Assembly (NCBI RefSeq): GCF_029946505.1
Contig: NZ_JARZHG010000008.1
Coordinates: 186,001-250,000, forward strand
DNA from: Polyangium sp. y55x31
GTDB taxonomy: Bacteria > Myxococcota_A > Polyangia > Polyangiales > Polyangiaceae
Direction of reading: 5' to 3'
DNA: 64,000 bases
This document shows, piece after piece, positions 8,661 through 20,200 of the stretch. The notes under the pieces were generated by a model. It saw nothing but the letters and a program-made list of their open reading frames with translations, was not told the DNA's origin and searched no databases. The stretch's first letter is position 1. The number at the start of each line of letters is the position of its first letter. The position numbers and the translations under genes were made by a program.

Positions 8661-9692
8661 TCACTCGTCGAAGAGCGAGAGCTGCCGCTTCGGTCGCTGG
8701 AACGTGGTCGGGGCCTCGCGGGTGATCCGCTCCCGGTTCAGGCCGAGCCGCGCGCAATGGGCCTCGAACATCCGCTCGATCATGGCCCACCGAGGCCCGA
8801 GCCCCGAGAAGCGCGCCCCGAACGCGCTCTCGTTCATCTTCCCGCCGCGCATCTCCTGGATCGCATTGCGGACTTTCTGCACCCGGAGCGGGTACGCCTC
8901 GGCGAGCCGCTCCTCGAAGACGGGCAGGACCTCGGCCGAGAGCCGGAGGGGCTGCAGGAACGCCGCCTCCGCCCCCGCCTCCCGCGCGCGCTCGAGGAGC
9001 TCGGCGATGTCGGTATCGTTGAGCCCTGGGATGACCGGCGCAATCGCGATCCCGACCGGGACCCCCGCGTCGGCGAGGGCGCGCATGGCGCCGAAGCGCA
9101 GGCTCGGCTTGGCCGCCCAGGGCTCGATCTTGCGCCCGTCCTCGTCTTGCGCGAACGGGATGCTGAGGAAGACGTGCGCCCGCGCCCGCCGGGAGAGCTC
9201 CGCCAGGAGGCCCGCGTCCCGCGCCACGAGGCGGCTCTTCGTGATGATCGAGACCGGGTTCGTGAACGCGAGGCAAACCTCCAGGCATTGGCGCGTGAGC
9301 TCGTAGCTCGCCTCGAGCGGCTGATAACAATCCGTATTGCCGGAGAGGACGATCCCGTCGCCGCGCCAGCTCGGCTTCTCGAAGGCCTCGCGGAGCAGGC
9401 GCGGCGCGTTCGTCTTGACCACGATCTTCCGGTCGAAATCGGTGCCGGCGCCGAAGCCGAGGTACTGGTGGCTCGGGCGGGCATAACAGTAGGCGCAGGC
9501 GTGGATGCAGCCGCGGTAGGGGTTCAGGCTGAAGCGGAAGGGCAGATCCGGGCTCTCGTTCTCGGAGAGGATCGAGCGGGCCTCCTCCTCGAAGACCTGG
9601 AGCGTCGCGTTCGGCGGCTCGTCGAGCCACTCGACCTCGGTCTTCGCCCAGGGGTTCGGCGGGTTCTGCACGGGGCGCGGCATGCCGCGCAT
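8661..9692 (-). CDS. PA0069-type radical SAM protein (SPL-like)
   Basis: The protein has 343 residues. The 4Fe-4S-binding cysteines are in GCIHACAYCYAR (CxxxCxxC), preceded by LPFRFSLNPYR. They are followed by GFGAGTDFDRKIVVKTNAP, the wording typical of the PA0069/spore-photoproduct-lyase-like radical SAM group. A TIM-barrel pattern continues with SGNTDCYQPLE, ITKS and PVIPGLNDTD. Members are widespread and conserved, but no substrate is established; a role in nucleic-acid repair is only suggested by family resemblance. The start is an ATG at 9692, with a second ATG three codons in. It stands alone, about 50 bp upstream of the hydrolase gene's end on the same strand. Confidence 0.93.
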   Translation of the reverse strand: MRGMPRPVQNPPNPWAKTEVEWLDEPPNATLQVFEEEARSILSENESPDLPFRFSLNPYRGCIHACAYCYARPSHQYLGFGAGTDFDRKIVVKTNAPRLLREAFEKPSWRGDGIVLSGNTDCYQPLEASYELTRQCLEVCLAFTNPVSIITKSRLVARDAGLLAELSRRARAHVFLSIPFAQDEDGRKIEPWAAKPSLRFGAMRALADAGVPVGIAIAPVIPGLNDTDIAELLERAREAGAEAAFLQPLRLSAEVLPVFEERLAEAYPLRVQKVRNAIQEMRGGKMNESAFGARFSGLGPRWAMIERMFEAHCARLGLNRERITREAPTTFQRPKRQLSLFDE

Positions 9693-9742
9693 CCTAGCGC
9701 GATGGCCCCGGTTTGTCTGCTCGGATGTTCAGCCCGTCCGGC

Positions 9743-10528
9743 TCACGCGTACACGCGGAGGAAGGCGTGGAGCGGCGGGTTCACCTGATCGGCGTGGGTG
9801 AGGTTCGACGCATGCGCGGCGCCCTTCACCGTGACGAAATTCTTGCAACCCGAGAGTTTGTCCGCGAGCAAGCGGCCGCGCTCGAGCGAAATCGCGGTGT
9901 CCGCGTCGCCGTGGAAGACGATCGCGGGCTGCTTGATCTCGCCGAGGCGATTGGTGATGTCCTCGCGCTCGATGAGGGCGAGCGTGGGCGCGACGAGGCT
10001 CTCGACCGGGGTTTTTCGCCACGTCGAGACCCAGGGCTCCCAGTGCTCGGGCGCGCCGAGGATGAGGCTGGCGATCCCGTGGACGATCGGATCGATCGGG
10101 CCTTGCTGCCGCCAGGTCTCCAGCATGCTGCGTTGCCCGGCGAGGGCCTCGGCGTCGTCGACGCCGGCCTGCGAGTTGATGAGGACGAGGGCCTTCACGC
10201 GATCGGGCCACTTCAACGCGGCGCGGAGCGTGAGGAAGCCGCCCTGGGACATGCCGCCGACGACGGCGCGCTCGATGCCGAGGTGATCGAGGAGCCGAAT
10301 GCAGTCCTCGGCCGAGTCCCAGTAGGTGAAGCGATTGCCGTCGCTCTGCGTGCGGCCGAAGCCGCGGGCGTCGAAGCGGATCACGCGGAACTCGGGCGTG
10401 AGGACCGAGACCTGCGGATCGAACATCGTGAGATCCATCAAGAAGCCATGCGCAAGGACGACGGGCGGTCCGTCGCCGCCCGTGTCCTCGTAGAAAATCT
10501 TCTGGCCATTCAGATCGACGTGGGGCAT
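9743..10528 (-). CDS. Alpha/beta hydrolase
   Basis: I chose the ATG at 10528 (MPHVDLNGQKIFYEDTGG), because all family homology starts there; an upstream in-frame start adds 12 residues of unlikely sequence. The protein has 261 residues. The oxyanion loop is VLAHGFLMD, the nucleophile elbow GMSQGG, the acid FHGDADTAI and the catalytic His KGAAHASN. This is the complete triad of an AB_hydrolase_1 esterase, lactonase or haloperoxidase-like enzyme acting in the cytoplasm. It is divergent from the epimerase gene at 10600, so the 71 bp between them should hold both promoters. Substrate unknown. Confidence 0.9.
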   Translation of the reverse strand: MPHVDLNGQKIFYEDTGGDGPPVVLAHGFLMDLTMFDPQVSVLTPEFRVIRFDARGFGRTQSDGNRFTYWDSAEDCIRLLDHLGIERAVVGGMSQGGFLTLRAALKWPDRVKALVLINSQAGVDDAEALAGQRSMLETWRQQGPIDPIVHGIASLILGAPEHWEPWVSTWRKTPVESLVAPTLALIEREDITNRLGEIKQPAIVFHGDADTAISLERGRLLADKLSGCKNFVTVKGAAHASNLTHADQVNPPLHAFLRVYA

Positions 10529-10599
10529 GGCGTGAAAAGAAGCCGAAAGGGGCCCTGCGGTCAAGGTGCGCCTTTCGGAGAGGAGGAGCGGGGAGACGC

Positions 10600-11574
10600 A
10601 TGAGCGGATCGATCGTGGCCATCACGGGCGCGTCGGGCTTCCTCGGTCGGGCGATCGCCGCGCGCGCTCTCGCCGCGGGCAGGCGGGTGCGCGGGCTGGA
10701 TCTCGCGCCGGATCGGGAGGGCGGCCCTTCGTTCGAGATCGTCCGCGGCGACGTCTCGGATCCGGCTGCTTGCGCGGCGCTCTGCGCGGGGGCGGAGATC
10801 GTCTACCACACGGCCGCGGTCGTGCGGGAGTCGGGCCCGATGGCGCTCTTCGAGCGGGTGAACGTGGGCGGCACGGGCGCGATGCTCGTCGCGGCGCGGC
10901 GCGCGGGGGTGCGCCATTTCGTGATGATCTCGTCGGTCATGGTGCACGGCTTCGATTACCCCGACGGCGTGCCCGAGGACGGCCCCGTGGGTGGCCTCGA
11001 CAACCCCTATTGCGCCACGAAGATCCGGAGCGAGGCGCTCGCGCTCGCGGCGCACGAGCCGGGCGTGTTCGACGTCTACGTGGTGCGGCCCGGCGACGTC
11101 TATGGCCCGGGCTCAATCCCTTGGACGGAGCGGCCGACGCGTATGATGGCGGCGCGGTCGTGGGTGTACGTCGATAGCAAGGTTCGTCACGTGAACCACG
11201 TATACGTGGACAACCTCCTCGACGCGATCGACCTCGTGCTCGACGCCAGGAAGAGCGGCCTGCCTTTCACGGTCACCGATGATCGGCGCACCACGGCGCG
11301 CGAATTCTTCAGCCATTACCAGCGATTTTTAGGGATCCGCGGGCTGCCCGATCTCCCCGCGCCGCTCGCGCTCGGCGCGGCCTCCACGCTCGATCGTGTG
11401 GCCTCGGCGCTCGGGCGAGAGCTCGAGATGAACCGCGAGGCCGTGCGGTACGTGCTGCGCCGTGGGCAATATGGGATCGAGCGGATCAAGGCGATCGGTT
11501 ACGTGCCGCGGATCGGGCTCGACGAGGGAATGGCGAGGAGCCTCGCCTGGCTGCGCGCCAAGGGTTACGGCTGA
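10600..11574 (+). CDS. NAD-dependent epimerase/dehydratase (extended SDR)
   Basis: The protein has 324 residues from an ATG preceded by GGAGAGGAGGAG. The N-terminal Rossmann motif is ITGASGFLGR; the catalytic YxxxK is in NPYCATKIRSE, with the Ser in MISSVMVHG. PGDVYGPGSIPW and VNHVYVDNLLDAI are typical of the branch near 3-beta-hydroxysteroid dehydrogenase and sterol decarboxylase enzymes. It is likely a cytoplasmic NAD(P)-dependent oxidoreductase or epimerase acting on a sterol, nucleotide sugar or similar; the substrate cannot be fixed. Its 3' end overlaps the convergent transporter gene by 10 bp. Confidence 0.92.
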   Translation: MSGSIVAITGASGFLGRAIAARALAAGRRVRGLDLAPDREGGPSFEIVRGDVSDPAACAALCAGAEIVYHTAAVVRESGPMALFERVNVGGTGAMLVAARRAGVRHFVMISSVMVHGFDYPDGVPEDGPVGGLDNPYCATKIRSEALALAAHEPGVFDVYVVRPGDVYGPGSIPWTERPTRMMAARSWVYVDSKVRHVNHVYVDNLLDAIDLVLDARKSGLPFTVTDDRRTTAREFFSHYQRFLGIRGLPDLPAPLALGAASTLDRVASALGRELEMNREAVRYVLRRGQYGIERIKAIGYVPRIGLDEGMARSLAWLRAKGYG

Positions 11575-12929
11575 CATTCTACGTGAGCCTTTGATTCGCT
11601 CGCCGGTCGCGTCGCCGCGGCCGGCGCGGCAAGCTCCGCTGCCATGATCTTTTCGCGGCGGGCGAGGAAAAGCGCCACGCCGAGCCAGAGGCCCGCGAGC
11701 GGGACCGCGACGAGCGAGACGCCCGCCGAGGACAAACCGAGGGTGAGCAGGCCCGCGTGCGCCCACGCGCTCGCGGCGTCGCCGCCGCGGAACACCACGG
11801 TATCGATGAAGCTCTTCGCCTTGTATTTCGCTTCCCGGGGCAGGACCGTATAAAGCACCTCGCGCGCCGGACGTTCGATCGCGTATTGCGCCGCGCGGCG
11901 GAGGCCCTCGACCACGGCCACGACGACGAGCGAGGGATAAAAGGCGAGCGCCGAGAATCCGAGGCCCGAAAGGACGGGGAGCACCACGAGCGCCGCGGCG
12001 AGGCCGAGCCGGGTCATCAATCGTCCCGTCAGGAAAAACGAGAGCGCGGCGGAGAGCACGTTCACGGCCGTATCGTTCCAGGCGAAGAGGGCCGTGTGCG
12101 CGGCCGAGCCCTGCGCCGCGCGGCGGACGAGGTCGGTCTTCTGGAGATAGAGGAACGTGTTCATCGTCGTGAGGAGCAGCATCGCGAGCGCGATGCCCGC
12201 GAGGTACGGCGACGCGACGATGAGGCGAACGCCGGCGAACGGCGAGCCGCCGACGGGTTTGTCCGAGGAGGCGCGCGCCTCCGATGCGTCCCGCGCGCCC
12301 GCGTGATGCTCGGCGCGCCGCGCGCAGAAGACGCAGGCTTCAAGGGTCACGGCCGAGAGGACGAGCAGCCAGAAGAGGTGGGTTTGCCCGAGCCGCTCGC
12401 TCACGGCGGCGGTGACGAGCGGGCCCGCGATCGCGCCCGCGCTGCCGCCCGCGGCGATGATGCCGAAGAGGCGCTTGCCTTGCTCGCTCGTGAAGACGTC
12501 GACGAGGAAGCTCCAGAGGACGGAGACGATGAACAGGTTGTAGACGCTGGTCCAGACGAAGAAGACGCGGCCGAGGAGGGGGCGTGGGACGCCGAGGGAG
12601 GCGAGCGCGAAAAAGAGGAGGAGGTTTGCCGCGAAGAACCGGTGGACGACGGGGACGAGGCGGCGGCGCGAGAGGCGCGTGACGAGGGCGCCGTAGACCG
12701 GGACCGCGCAGAGCATCACCACGAACGTCGCGGAGAAGAGCCACGGCAGGGCCTTCTCGCCGCCCGCGATGCCCATGGCGTCCCGGAGCGGGCGAATGAG
12801 ATAATACCCGGAGAGGAGCAGGAAGAAGTAGACGAACGCCCACACGACGGCGCCGATCTCCTCGGGGCGCACGGCGACGACGCGCGAAACCTGGCGCAAG
12901 ACGAACCCTCGCTGCATCGCGCGCATCAT
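11565..12929 (-). CDS. MFS-type transporter resembling NTP/NTP exchange carriers
   Basis: It has about 454 residues from the ATG at 12929; earlier in-frame starts would overlap the upstream ligase gene. About twelve hydrophobic helices are visible. The first helix, WAFVYFFLLLSGYYLIRPLRD, is characteristic of the bacterial relatives of the ATP/ADP (NTT) carriers. That fold also appears in major-facilitator proteins of non-parasitic bacteria, where the substrate is unknown. EQGKRLFGIIAAGGSAGAIAG is another conserved loop of this group. It lies 49 bp behind the MurE-like gene on the same strand, so the two are probably one operon. A role in moving a nucleotide or wall precursor is possible but only inferred from that neighbour. 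Confidence 0.8.
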   Translation of the reverse strand: MMRAMQRGFVLRQVSRVVAVRPEEIGAVVWAFVYFFLLLSGYYLIRPLRDAMGIAGGEKALPWLFSATFVVMLCAVPVYGALVTRLSRRRLVPVVHRFFAANLLLFFALASLGVPRPLLGRVFFVWTSVYNLFIVSVLWSFLVDVFTSEQGKRLFGIIAAGGSAGAIAGPLVTAAVSERLGQTHLFWLLVLSAVTLEACVFCARRAEHHAGARDASEARASSDKPVGGSPFAGVRLIVASPYLAGIALAMLLLTTMNTFLYLQKTDLVRRAAQGSAAHTALFAWNDTAVNVLSAALSFFLTGRLMTRLGLAAALVVLPVLSGLGFSALAFYPSLVVVAVVEGLRRAAQYAIERPAREVLYTVLPREAKYKAKSFIDTVVFRGGDAASAWAHAGLLTLGLSSAGVSLVAVPLAGLWLGVALFLARREKIMAAELAAPAAATRPASESKAHVECQP

Positions 12930-12978
12930 GCCCGAACGGCGCGCGGCGCGTACGGGGAATGCCGGTTCTTTTTTTGCT

Positions 12979-14181
12979 TCACGGCTCCGCGAGCGCAAAG
13001 GCCGCGACCTCCGCGTCGACGAGCCGGCGTTTTCCCGAGGCGAAGACCTGCTCGGTCTCCGGGCCGCGGCCCGCGATCACGACCACGTCCGAACGGCCCG
13101 CGTCCGCGATCGCCCCGCGGATCGCCTCGGCGCGGTCGAGGACGACGCGCACGTCCGGGTGATCAGCGAGCCCCGCGCGGATTTCCTCGGCGATCGCCGC
13201 GGGATCCTCGCTCCTCGGGTTGTCGCTCGTGAGGACGACCCGATCGGCGCGGCGCGCGGCTTCGCCCATGGAAGCGCGTTTGCCCCGGTCGCGATCGCCG
13301 CCGGCGCCGAAGACCACGACGAGGCGGCCCGTGGTGAGGGAACGCGCCGTCGCGAGCGTGCGGGCGAGCGCGTCAGGCGAATGCGCGTAATCGACGACGG
13401 CGCGTGGCCCCGCGCCGAGGACCTGGAATCGGCCGGGCGGTGCGGGCACGTGAGCGATCGCGTCCGCCGCGTCGGCCGGAGGCACGCCCGCCTCGATCGC
13501 GGCCACGAGCGCGGCGAGGGCATTCTCGAGGAACGGCTCGCCGATCGCGCCAATGCGTATTTCCTGCGGCAGGCCGCGATGACGCGACGAGGGCGCGAGC
13601 TTGCCGCGCGTGCCGTCCCAGCCGACGGAGATGGCCTCGGCGACGAGATCGGGCCGGAGCACCGGCCTTCCCGGCGCGCGGGACGGCAGGCCGTACGTGA
13701 CCGTGCGCGCGCCTCTCGCGACGACCTCGGCGATGAGCTCCGAGGCGGGATCCCAGGCATTGAGGATCGCCGCGCCGTCCGCGGGCAGGTGCACGAAGAG
13801 CTGCGCTTTGCTCGCGAGGTAATGCTCGGGCGAGCCGTGTGCGTCGAGGTGATCACGCGTGAGGTTCGTGAAGACGGCGATAGAAATGGGCCAGGCCTTG
13901 GCAAACCCGAGCGCGAGCGCCTCGCTCGTGGCCTCGACGGCGGCGTATCGCGCGCCCTTTTCGAACCCGTGGCGCATGGCATCGAGGAACGCGTCGTGCG
14001 TCTTGGGGAACGGGAGCGGCTCGTCGTCGAGGAAGGCGCCGAGCGTGGTGACGCGGAGGACGGGCCGCGCGAGGCGGGCGAGCGCGGCCGCGAGGAAGGT
14101 CGTGGTCGTGGTCTTTCCGTTCGTGCCGGTGACGCCCGCGGTGGTGATGCGGCGCGAAAAGCGGGGCGGCGGCGGGAACAT
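12979..14181 (-). CDS. MurE-like Mur ligase lacking the N-terminal domain
   Basis: The protein has 400 residues. The ATP loop TGVTGTNGKTTTT lies at about residues 15-25, so the usual MurE domain 1 of about 90-100 residues that holds the UDP moiety is missing. The central and C-terminal domains are otherwise intact. They show VEATSEALALG, FTNLTRDHLDAHG, the carbamylated-Lys site YLASKAQLF, DYAHSPDAL, SDNPRSEDP and IAGRGPETEQ. DNPR plus the following Glu is the signature of meso-diaminopimelate-type MurE enzymes. It may add an amino acid to a wall-derived or UDP-free acceptor, for example in recycling or in a specialised peptide. It is divergent from the giant kinase gene. Confidence 0.85.
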   Translation of the reverse strand: MFPPPPRFSRRITTAGVTGTNGKTTTTTFLAAALARLARPVLRVTTLGAFLDDEPLPFPKTHDAFLDAMRHGFEKGARYAAVEATSEALALGFAKAWPISIAVFTNLTRDHLDAHGSPEHYLASKAQLFVHLPADGAAILNAWDPASELIAEVVARGARTVTYGLPSRAPGRPVLRPDLVAEAISVGWDGTRGKLAPSSRHRGLPQEIRIGAIGEPFLENALAALVAAIEAGVPPADAADAIAHVPAPPGRFQVLGAGPRAVVDYAHSPDALARTLATARSLTTGRLVVVFGAGGDRDRGKRASMGEAARRADRVVLTSDNPRSEDPAAIAEEIRAGLADHPDVRVVLDRAEAIRGAIADAGRSDVVVIAGRGPETEQVFASGKRRLVDAEVAAFALAEP

Positions 14182-14291
14182 GAACCCGAGTTTAGTACAT
14201 CGTCCCGGAAATTCGTAGTGGCTTGCGTGATGCGCAAGGGTCCCGATCGCTCTATGAACCCGACGCCCATCGATCGCCTCCCAAGGCCTCC

Positions 14292-17200
14292 ATGACCCAT
14301 GATTCGCGTTATGTCGGACTCGAAATCCTCCACGAAGGGGCAGACACGCTCGTCTATCGAGCGCGCCGCAAAGAAGACGATCGGCCGGTGGTGCTCAAAG
14401 TTTTGCGAGGCGACCACGCCAGCCCCCGCGCGCTCGGGCGGCTGTACCACGAGTACGAAATCGCCGGGACGATGGACGATTCGGCCGTCGTCAAGCCCTG
14501 CGCCATCGACGCGCTCGACGGCCAGCCGGCCCTGATCCTAGAGGATTTCGGGGGCCAGTCGCTCGATCGGCTCCTCGACGGTCCCATGCCGCTCGAGCGC
14601 TTCTTCCCGCTCGCCCTCCGCATGACCACGGCGCTCGCCGAGCTGCATCGGCAGCACGTGATCCACAAGGACATCAAGCCGCAAAACCTGCTCTACAATC
14701 CGGATACCGGCGAGGTCAAGATCACCGATTTCGGGATCGCCTCCCGCGCACCACGCGAATCCCAGAGCCTCACCCACGCCGGCCTCATCGAGGGCACGCT
14801 CGCGTACATGGCCCCCGAGCAAACGGGCCGGATGAACCGCTGGATCGACGAGCGGGCCGACATCTACTCGCTCGGCGTCACGTTTTACGTGATGCTGACG
14901 GGCACCCTGCCCTTCCAGGCCAACGACCCCCTGGAATGGGTGTATTGCCACGTCGCCCAGACGCCGCTCCCGCCCCACGCGATCGTCCCGTCCGTTCCGC
15001 CGCTCCTGTCCTCGATCGTGCTCAAGCTCCTGGCCAAGGCCGCCGAGGATCGTTATCAAAGCGCGCTCGGCCTGCGGCACGACCTCGCCGAGTGCTTCGC
15101 CCGCTTTCAGGCGAGCGGCGCCATTGCGCCCTTTGCGCTCGGGCAGCGTGACCTCTCCGACCGCTTCCAGGTCCCGCAGCGACTTCATGGCCGCGAGCGT
15201 GAAGTCGAGGCGCTGCGGGCCGCTTTCGCGCGCGTGCTCGCAGAGGGTCGGCCGGAGCTCGTGCTCGTGTCGGGGTACTCGGGCATCGGCAAATCGTCGC
15301 TCGTGGCCGAGCTCCATAAACCCGTGGTGCGCGAGCGGGGGTTTTTCGTCTCCGGCAAGTGCGATCAATACAATCGAGACATCCCCTACCTTCCTTTCCT
15401 CCAGGCGTTCCGGGGCCTTTTGCAGGAGATCCTCCGCGCGAGCGAGGTCGAGGTCGAGCGCTTCCGGCAGCGCCTGCGGGAGGCCCTCGGCCCGAACGGC
15501 CGTCTGCTCGCCGACGTGCTGCCCGAAATCGAGCAGGTCGTGGGCCCGCAAGCGCCCATGCCCGAGCTCCCGGCGGTCGAGGCCCAGAGCCGGCTGCACG
15601 CGACGCTCCAGCGGTTCGTCGCCGCGATGGCCCGGAAAGAGCACCCGCTCGTGCTGTTCCTCGACGATCTGCAATGGGCCGACGCGGCCAGCTTGAAGCT
15701 CTTCGAGCAGCTCGTGACGTACACCGAGGCGGCGCACTTGCTCGTGCTCGGCGCCTACCGGGACAACGAGGTCGGCCCCGCGCACCCGCTCGCGCTCACG
15801 CTGGCCGACGTGAAGAAGCGCGGCGCCGCCGTCGCCGATATCGTCCTCGCCCCGCTCTCGGCCGCGCATGTCGGCGCGCTCGTGGCCGAGGCGGTCCACG
15901 AAAGCGAAGAGCAGGCCGAGCCGCTCGCACGGCTGGTCTACGAGAAGACCTGTGGTAATCCGTTTTTCGTGCTCCAGTTCTTGATCGAGCTGCATCAAGA
16001 GGGGCTCCTTGCCCTCGATAGGGAGGCGGGCGCGTGGCGGTGGGACATCACCGCGATTCGCGAGAAAGGCTTCACCGACAACGTCGTCGAGCTGATGACG
16101 GGAAAACTCTCGCGGCTCTCGGCCCCGGCGCAGGACGCGCTCGAGCTCGCTGCGTGCCTCGGGAGTCGCATCGACCTCGATACCCTCGCGGTGGTCACCA
16201 AGCGTCCGGCCGCAGAGCTCCGCGAGGCGCTCGAAGAGGCCGTGCGGGAGGGGCTGATCCTTTCCCAGGGCGGGACCTATCGATTCCTCCACGACCGGGT
16301 GCAGCAAGCCGCGTACGCGTTGATTCCGCCGGGGCAGCTCCCCGAGGTCCACCTCGGGATTGGCCGGCTGCTCTTCCAGCGTCAACGCGCCGAAGAGCGG
16401 GACGAGACGCTCTTCGACATCGTCGGTCACTTCAATCGCGGCGCGGCGCTCCTCCGTTCACAGGCGGAGAGGAACGAGCTCGCCGCGTTGAATCTGCGCG
16501 CCGGCAGAAAGGCCAAGGCCGCGGCGGCCTTCCAGGCCGCGGCTGCCCTCTTCGCCGCCGGCGAGGCATTGCTCGCGCCGGACCGCTGGGAGGCGCAGTA
16601 CGAGTTGACCTACAACCTGACCTTCGAGCGCGCGCACGCGGTGTACGCCACCGGCAGCTTCGAAGAGGCCGAGCCATTGATCGAAGAGCTGATGAATCGT
16701 GCGCGGACCACGATTGAACGCGCCGCGGTCGTCGAGCTCGCGGTCGCCTTCCATATGACCCGTGGGCAAAACGCCCGTGCGCTTTCGCTGGGGCTCTCAT
16801 GCCTCCGCGCCTTCGGCATTGATTTATCGCCACATCCCACCGACGCCGAGATCGAAGAAGAAACCGGGCGCGTGTGGCAGATGCTGGGCGACCGGGCGAT
16901 TGAGGATCTGATCCATCTGCCCCCCATGACGCACCCGGAGATCAAGGTAGTGATGGGCCTCTTGCAAGGCATGACCCTCGCCGCCTATTTTGTCGACCCG
17001 AATCTGATGTATCTTTTCACCGCGCGCCGGGTCGAGCTCAGCCTGCGCCACGGCAACGACGAGAGCTCCGCCCATGCGTACACCAATTTCGCGATGGAGA
17101 TCGGCTGGAGGTTCGAGAAATACAGAGAGGCTTATCGCTTCGGCAAGCTCGCCTATGAGTTGGCGGAGAGGAGCCGCATCCTCACCACAAGGTCCCTTGT

Positions 17201-20200
17201 ATTTACCGTCTTTGGACACCACCTTGCCTTTTGGCAGCGGCACTACCGAGAGACTCCTTTCTACACGCGGATTGGCTTCAATGCCGCCGTCGAGTCCGGC
17301 AATTTGACGAACGCATGTCTCAATTGTGCCCTGGCCCCGTTGTTCCCGCTCTCCTGCGGTGAGCCCCTGGAGGACGTCCTTCACGAAGTCGAAGATCGAC
17401 TCGGCTTCGTGCGCAAGGCCCGTTACGCGCTCACGCATGGCACCCTGCTCAGCGTCCATTGCCTGATCCAGACGCTGCGAGGGAGGCCGGTCCATTTCTC
17501 GATGTTGGATGGATCGGAGCTGGATCAGGAGGCCTTCGAGAGCCGGCTGGATTCGGAGGACCAGACGGAAGCTTACCGCTCGCACCACATCTTGAAGGCA
17601 CAGGCGCTATTCGTGCTTGGCTCCCCTGCCGAGGCGCTCGCGGCGACGACCCGGGCGAGCGCCAAGCGCTGGTGGAAGAGGAGTATGACGCCATTGATCG
17701 TCGATTGCGTCTTCTATCGCGCGCTCGCGCTCGCCGCCCTCTGCGGCGAGGCGTCGCCCTCGCCGGAGCTCTCCGACGACCTCCTGGCCGGCGAGAGGCA
17801 GCTCGGCGTGTGGGCGGATGGCTGCCCCGAAAACTTCCTCCACAAGCACGCCCTCGTCCGCGCCGAAATCGCGCGGCTCCGGGGGCACGAGGCGGAGGCC
17901 ATCCGGCTCTACGAGCAGGCCATCTCGTCGGCGCGCGAGCACGGGTTCGTCCAGTACGAGGCCATCGCTTGTGAGCTCGCGGCGGGCTTTTACCGCGCAC
18001 GTGGCCTGTCCATTCCCGCCGACGCCTACCTGCAAAAGGCCCGCGCCGGCTATTTCCGCTGGGGCGCCCACGCCAAGGTGGAGCAACTCGACCAGCGTCA
18101 TCCCCACCTCGTGGAGCGCAAGCCCATCGCCCCCACCGTCACCTTCGCGGTGCGGGCCGAGCAATTCGACGTTTTATCGGTGGTCAAGGCCTCGCAAAGC
18201 ATCTCCGGGGAGCTCAAGCTGCCGCGCTTGCTCGAGACGCTCCTGCGCGTCGTGATCGAGCACGCGGGCGCCGAATTGGGGCACGTGCTCCTCGTCCGGG
18301 ACGAACGCCTGTCGATCGCCGCCGCGATCGAGGCGCGCGGAGGGACCGTGCAATGGCTCGATACGGCCGAGGCCTCCCCGGCGATGCTCCCGCAATCGAT
18401 CCTCAACTACGTTCGTCGGACCCGCGAGCGCGTGCTGCTCGACGACGCCACCACACGGCATCCGTTCCTGGAGGACGATTACTTCAAGCGCAAGCGGCCG
18501 CGGTCTCTGCTCTGCCTGCCGATCGTGCGCCAGAGCCGCCTGCTCGGGATGCTCTACCTGGAGAACAACCTCGTCACCGGGGCGTTCACCGGCGGGCGGC
18601 TCAGCGTGCTCGAGCTGCTCGCCGCGCAATCGGCCATCTCGATGGAAAATGCCTTGCTCTATTCCGATCTCGAGGAGGAGAACACCGAGCGGAGGCGCGC
18701 GGAGCAGGCGCTCGAGGCCATCGTCGATAACTCCGCGGCGGCCATCTACCTCAAGGACCACGAAGGCCGCTTCGTGCTCGCCAATCGGCACGTGGGCCAC
18801 CTGCTCCGTCTGCCGAACCAGGGGCTCCTCGGAAAATCCGACGCAGACTTTTTCCCCTCGCCGGTCGCGGAGATGATTCGTGACCACGACCGGAAGGTGC
18901 TCGAGGCGGGCGCGCCGATGGAGTGGGAGGAGGAGGTGCCGCTCGCCGATGGATTGCATACCTTCCTGTCGGTCAAGTTCCCGCTCGGCGAAGGCACGGC
19001 GCCGCGCTTGCTCTGCGGCATCTCCACCGACATCACCGAGCGCAAGCAGGCCGAGCGGGCCCAGCGCTTTCTGGCCGAGGCGAGCCGCACCCTGATGGTG
19101 CTCGGTTATGACGCGACGCTCGATAGCGTGGCCGATCTCGCGGTGCCCGAGCTCTCCGACCAGTGCGTCCTCCACGTCCCCTCCGAGGACGACACGCGCT
19201 CCCATATCGCCGCGCGAGGCGTGCCGCCCGGAGAGCTCGAAGCGCTGTGCGAGGCGCTGACCGGGCTCGCAGTCTCGGTGCCGACCGAGCCCGAAATCGG
19301 GGACGCCCGCGCCGCGCCCCTCTTGCAGCAGCACCGCGTCCACGCCTACCTCCGGGTTCCGCTCCTCGCGCGGGATCGATGCCTCGGGGTCATGTTCCTG
19401 CTCGCGACCGCGCCCCATCGTCGTTATGGCCCGGCCGACCTCGGGCTCGCCGAGGAGCTCGGGCGCCGCGCAGCGCTCGCGCTCGAAAACGCCCGGCTCT
19501 ACGCCAAAGCCCAGGAGGCGATCGGGCTCCGGGACGAATTCCTCATGGTCGCCTCCCACGAGCTCAAGACCCCGCTCACGGCGCTGCAAATGCAGACGCA
19601 GCTCGTCGAGCGGCTCGTGCGACGCGACGCATCCGCGAACCTCACCCCGGCGCGAATCGAGGCGATGCTCCAGGTCTTTCACCGGCAGATCACGCGGCTC
19701 GGGAATCTCGTGGACGGGCTGCTCGATGTCGCGCGGCTGCACGGCGGACGATTGACGCTCACCCTCGAGCCGGTCGAGCTCTCCGCCCTGATCCGTGAGG
19801 TCGTCGGGCGCCTCGCCGCCCAGCTCGCGACGGCCGGCTGCCGGACGGAGCTCGAGATGGACGAGCCGGTCGTGGGGCAATGGGACAGGTCGCGCCTCGA
19901 GCAGGTGCTGGTCAATCTCCTGTCGAACGCGATGAAGTACGGTATGCAGCAGCCCATTCAGGTGACCATGCGCAGGCAGGCGGCCTCGGCGCTGCTCGTC
20001 GTCCGTGACCACGGAATCGGGATCGCGGAGAAAGATCAGGCCAAGATCTTCAATCGCTTCGAGCGCGCGACGCCCGCGCAGAACTTCGGGGGGCTCGGGC
20101 TCGGGCTTTACCTGGTGCGCTGGATCGTGAACTCGCATGGCGGGTCCGTCCGGGTGGAGAGCAAGCCGAACGCGGGCGCGACGTTCATCGTGGAGCTCCC

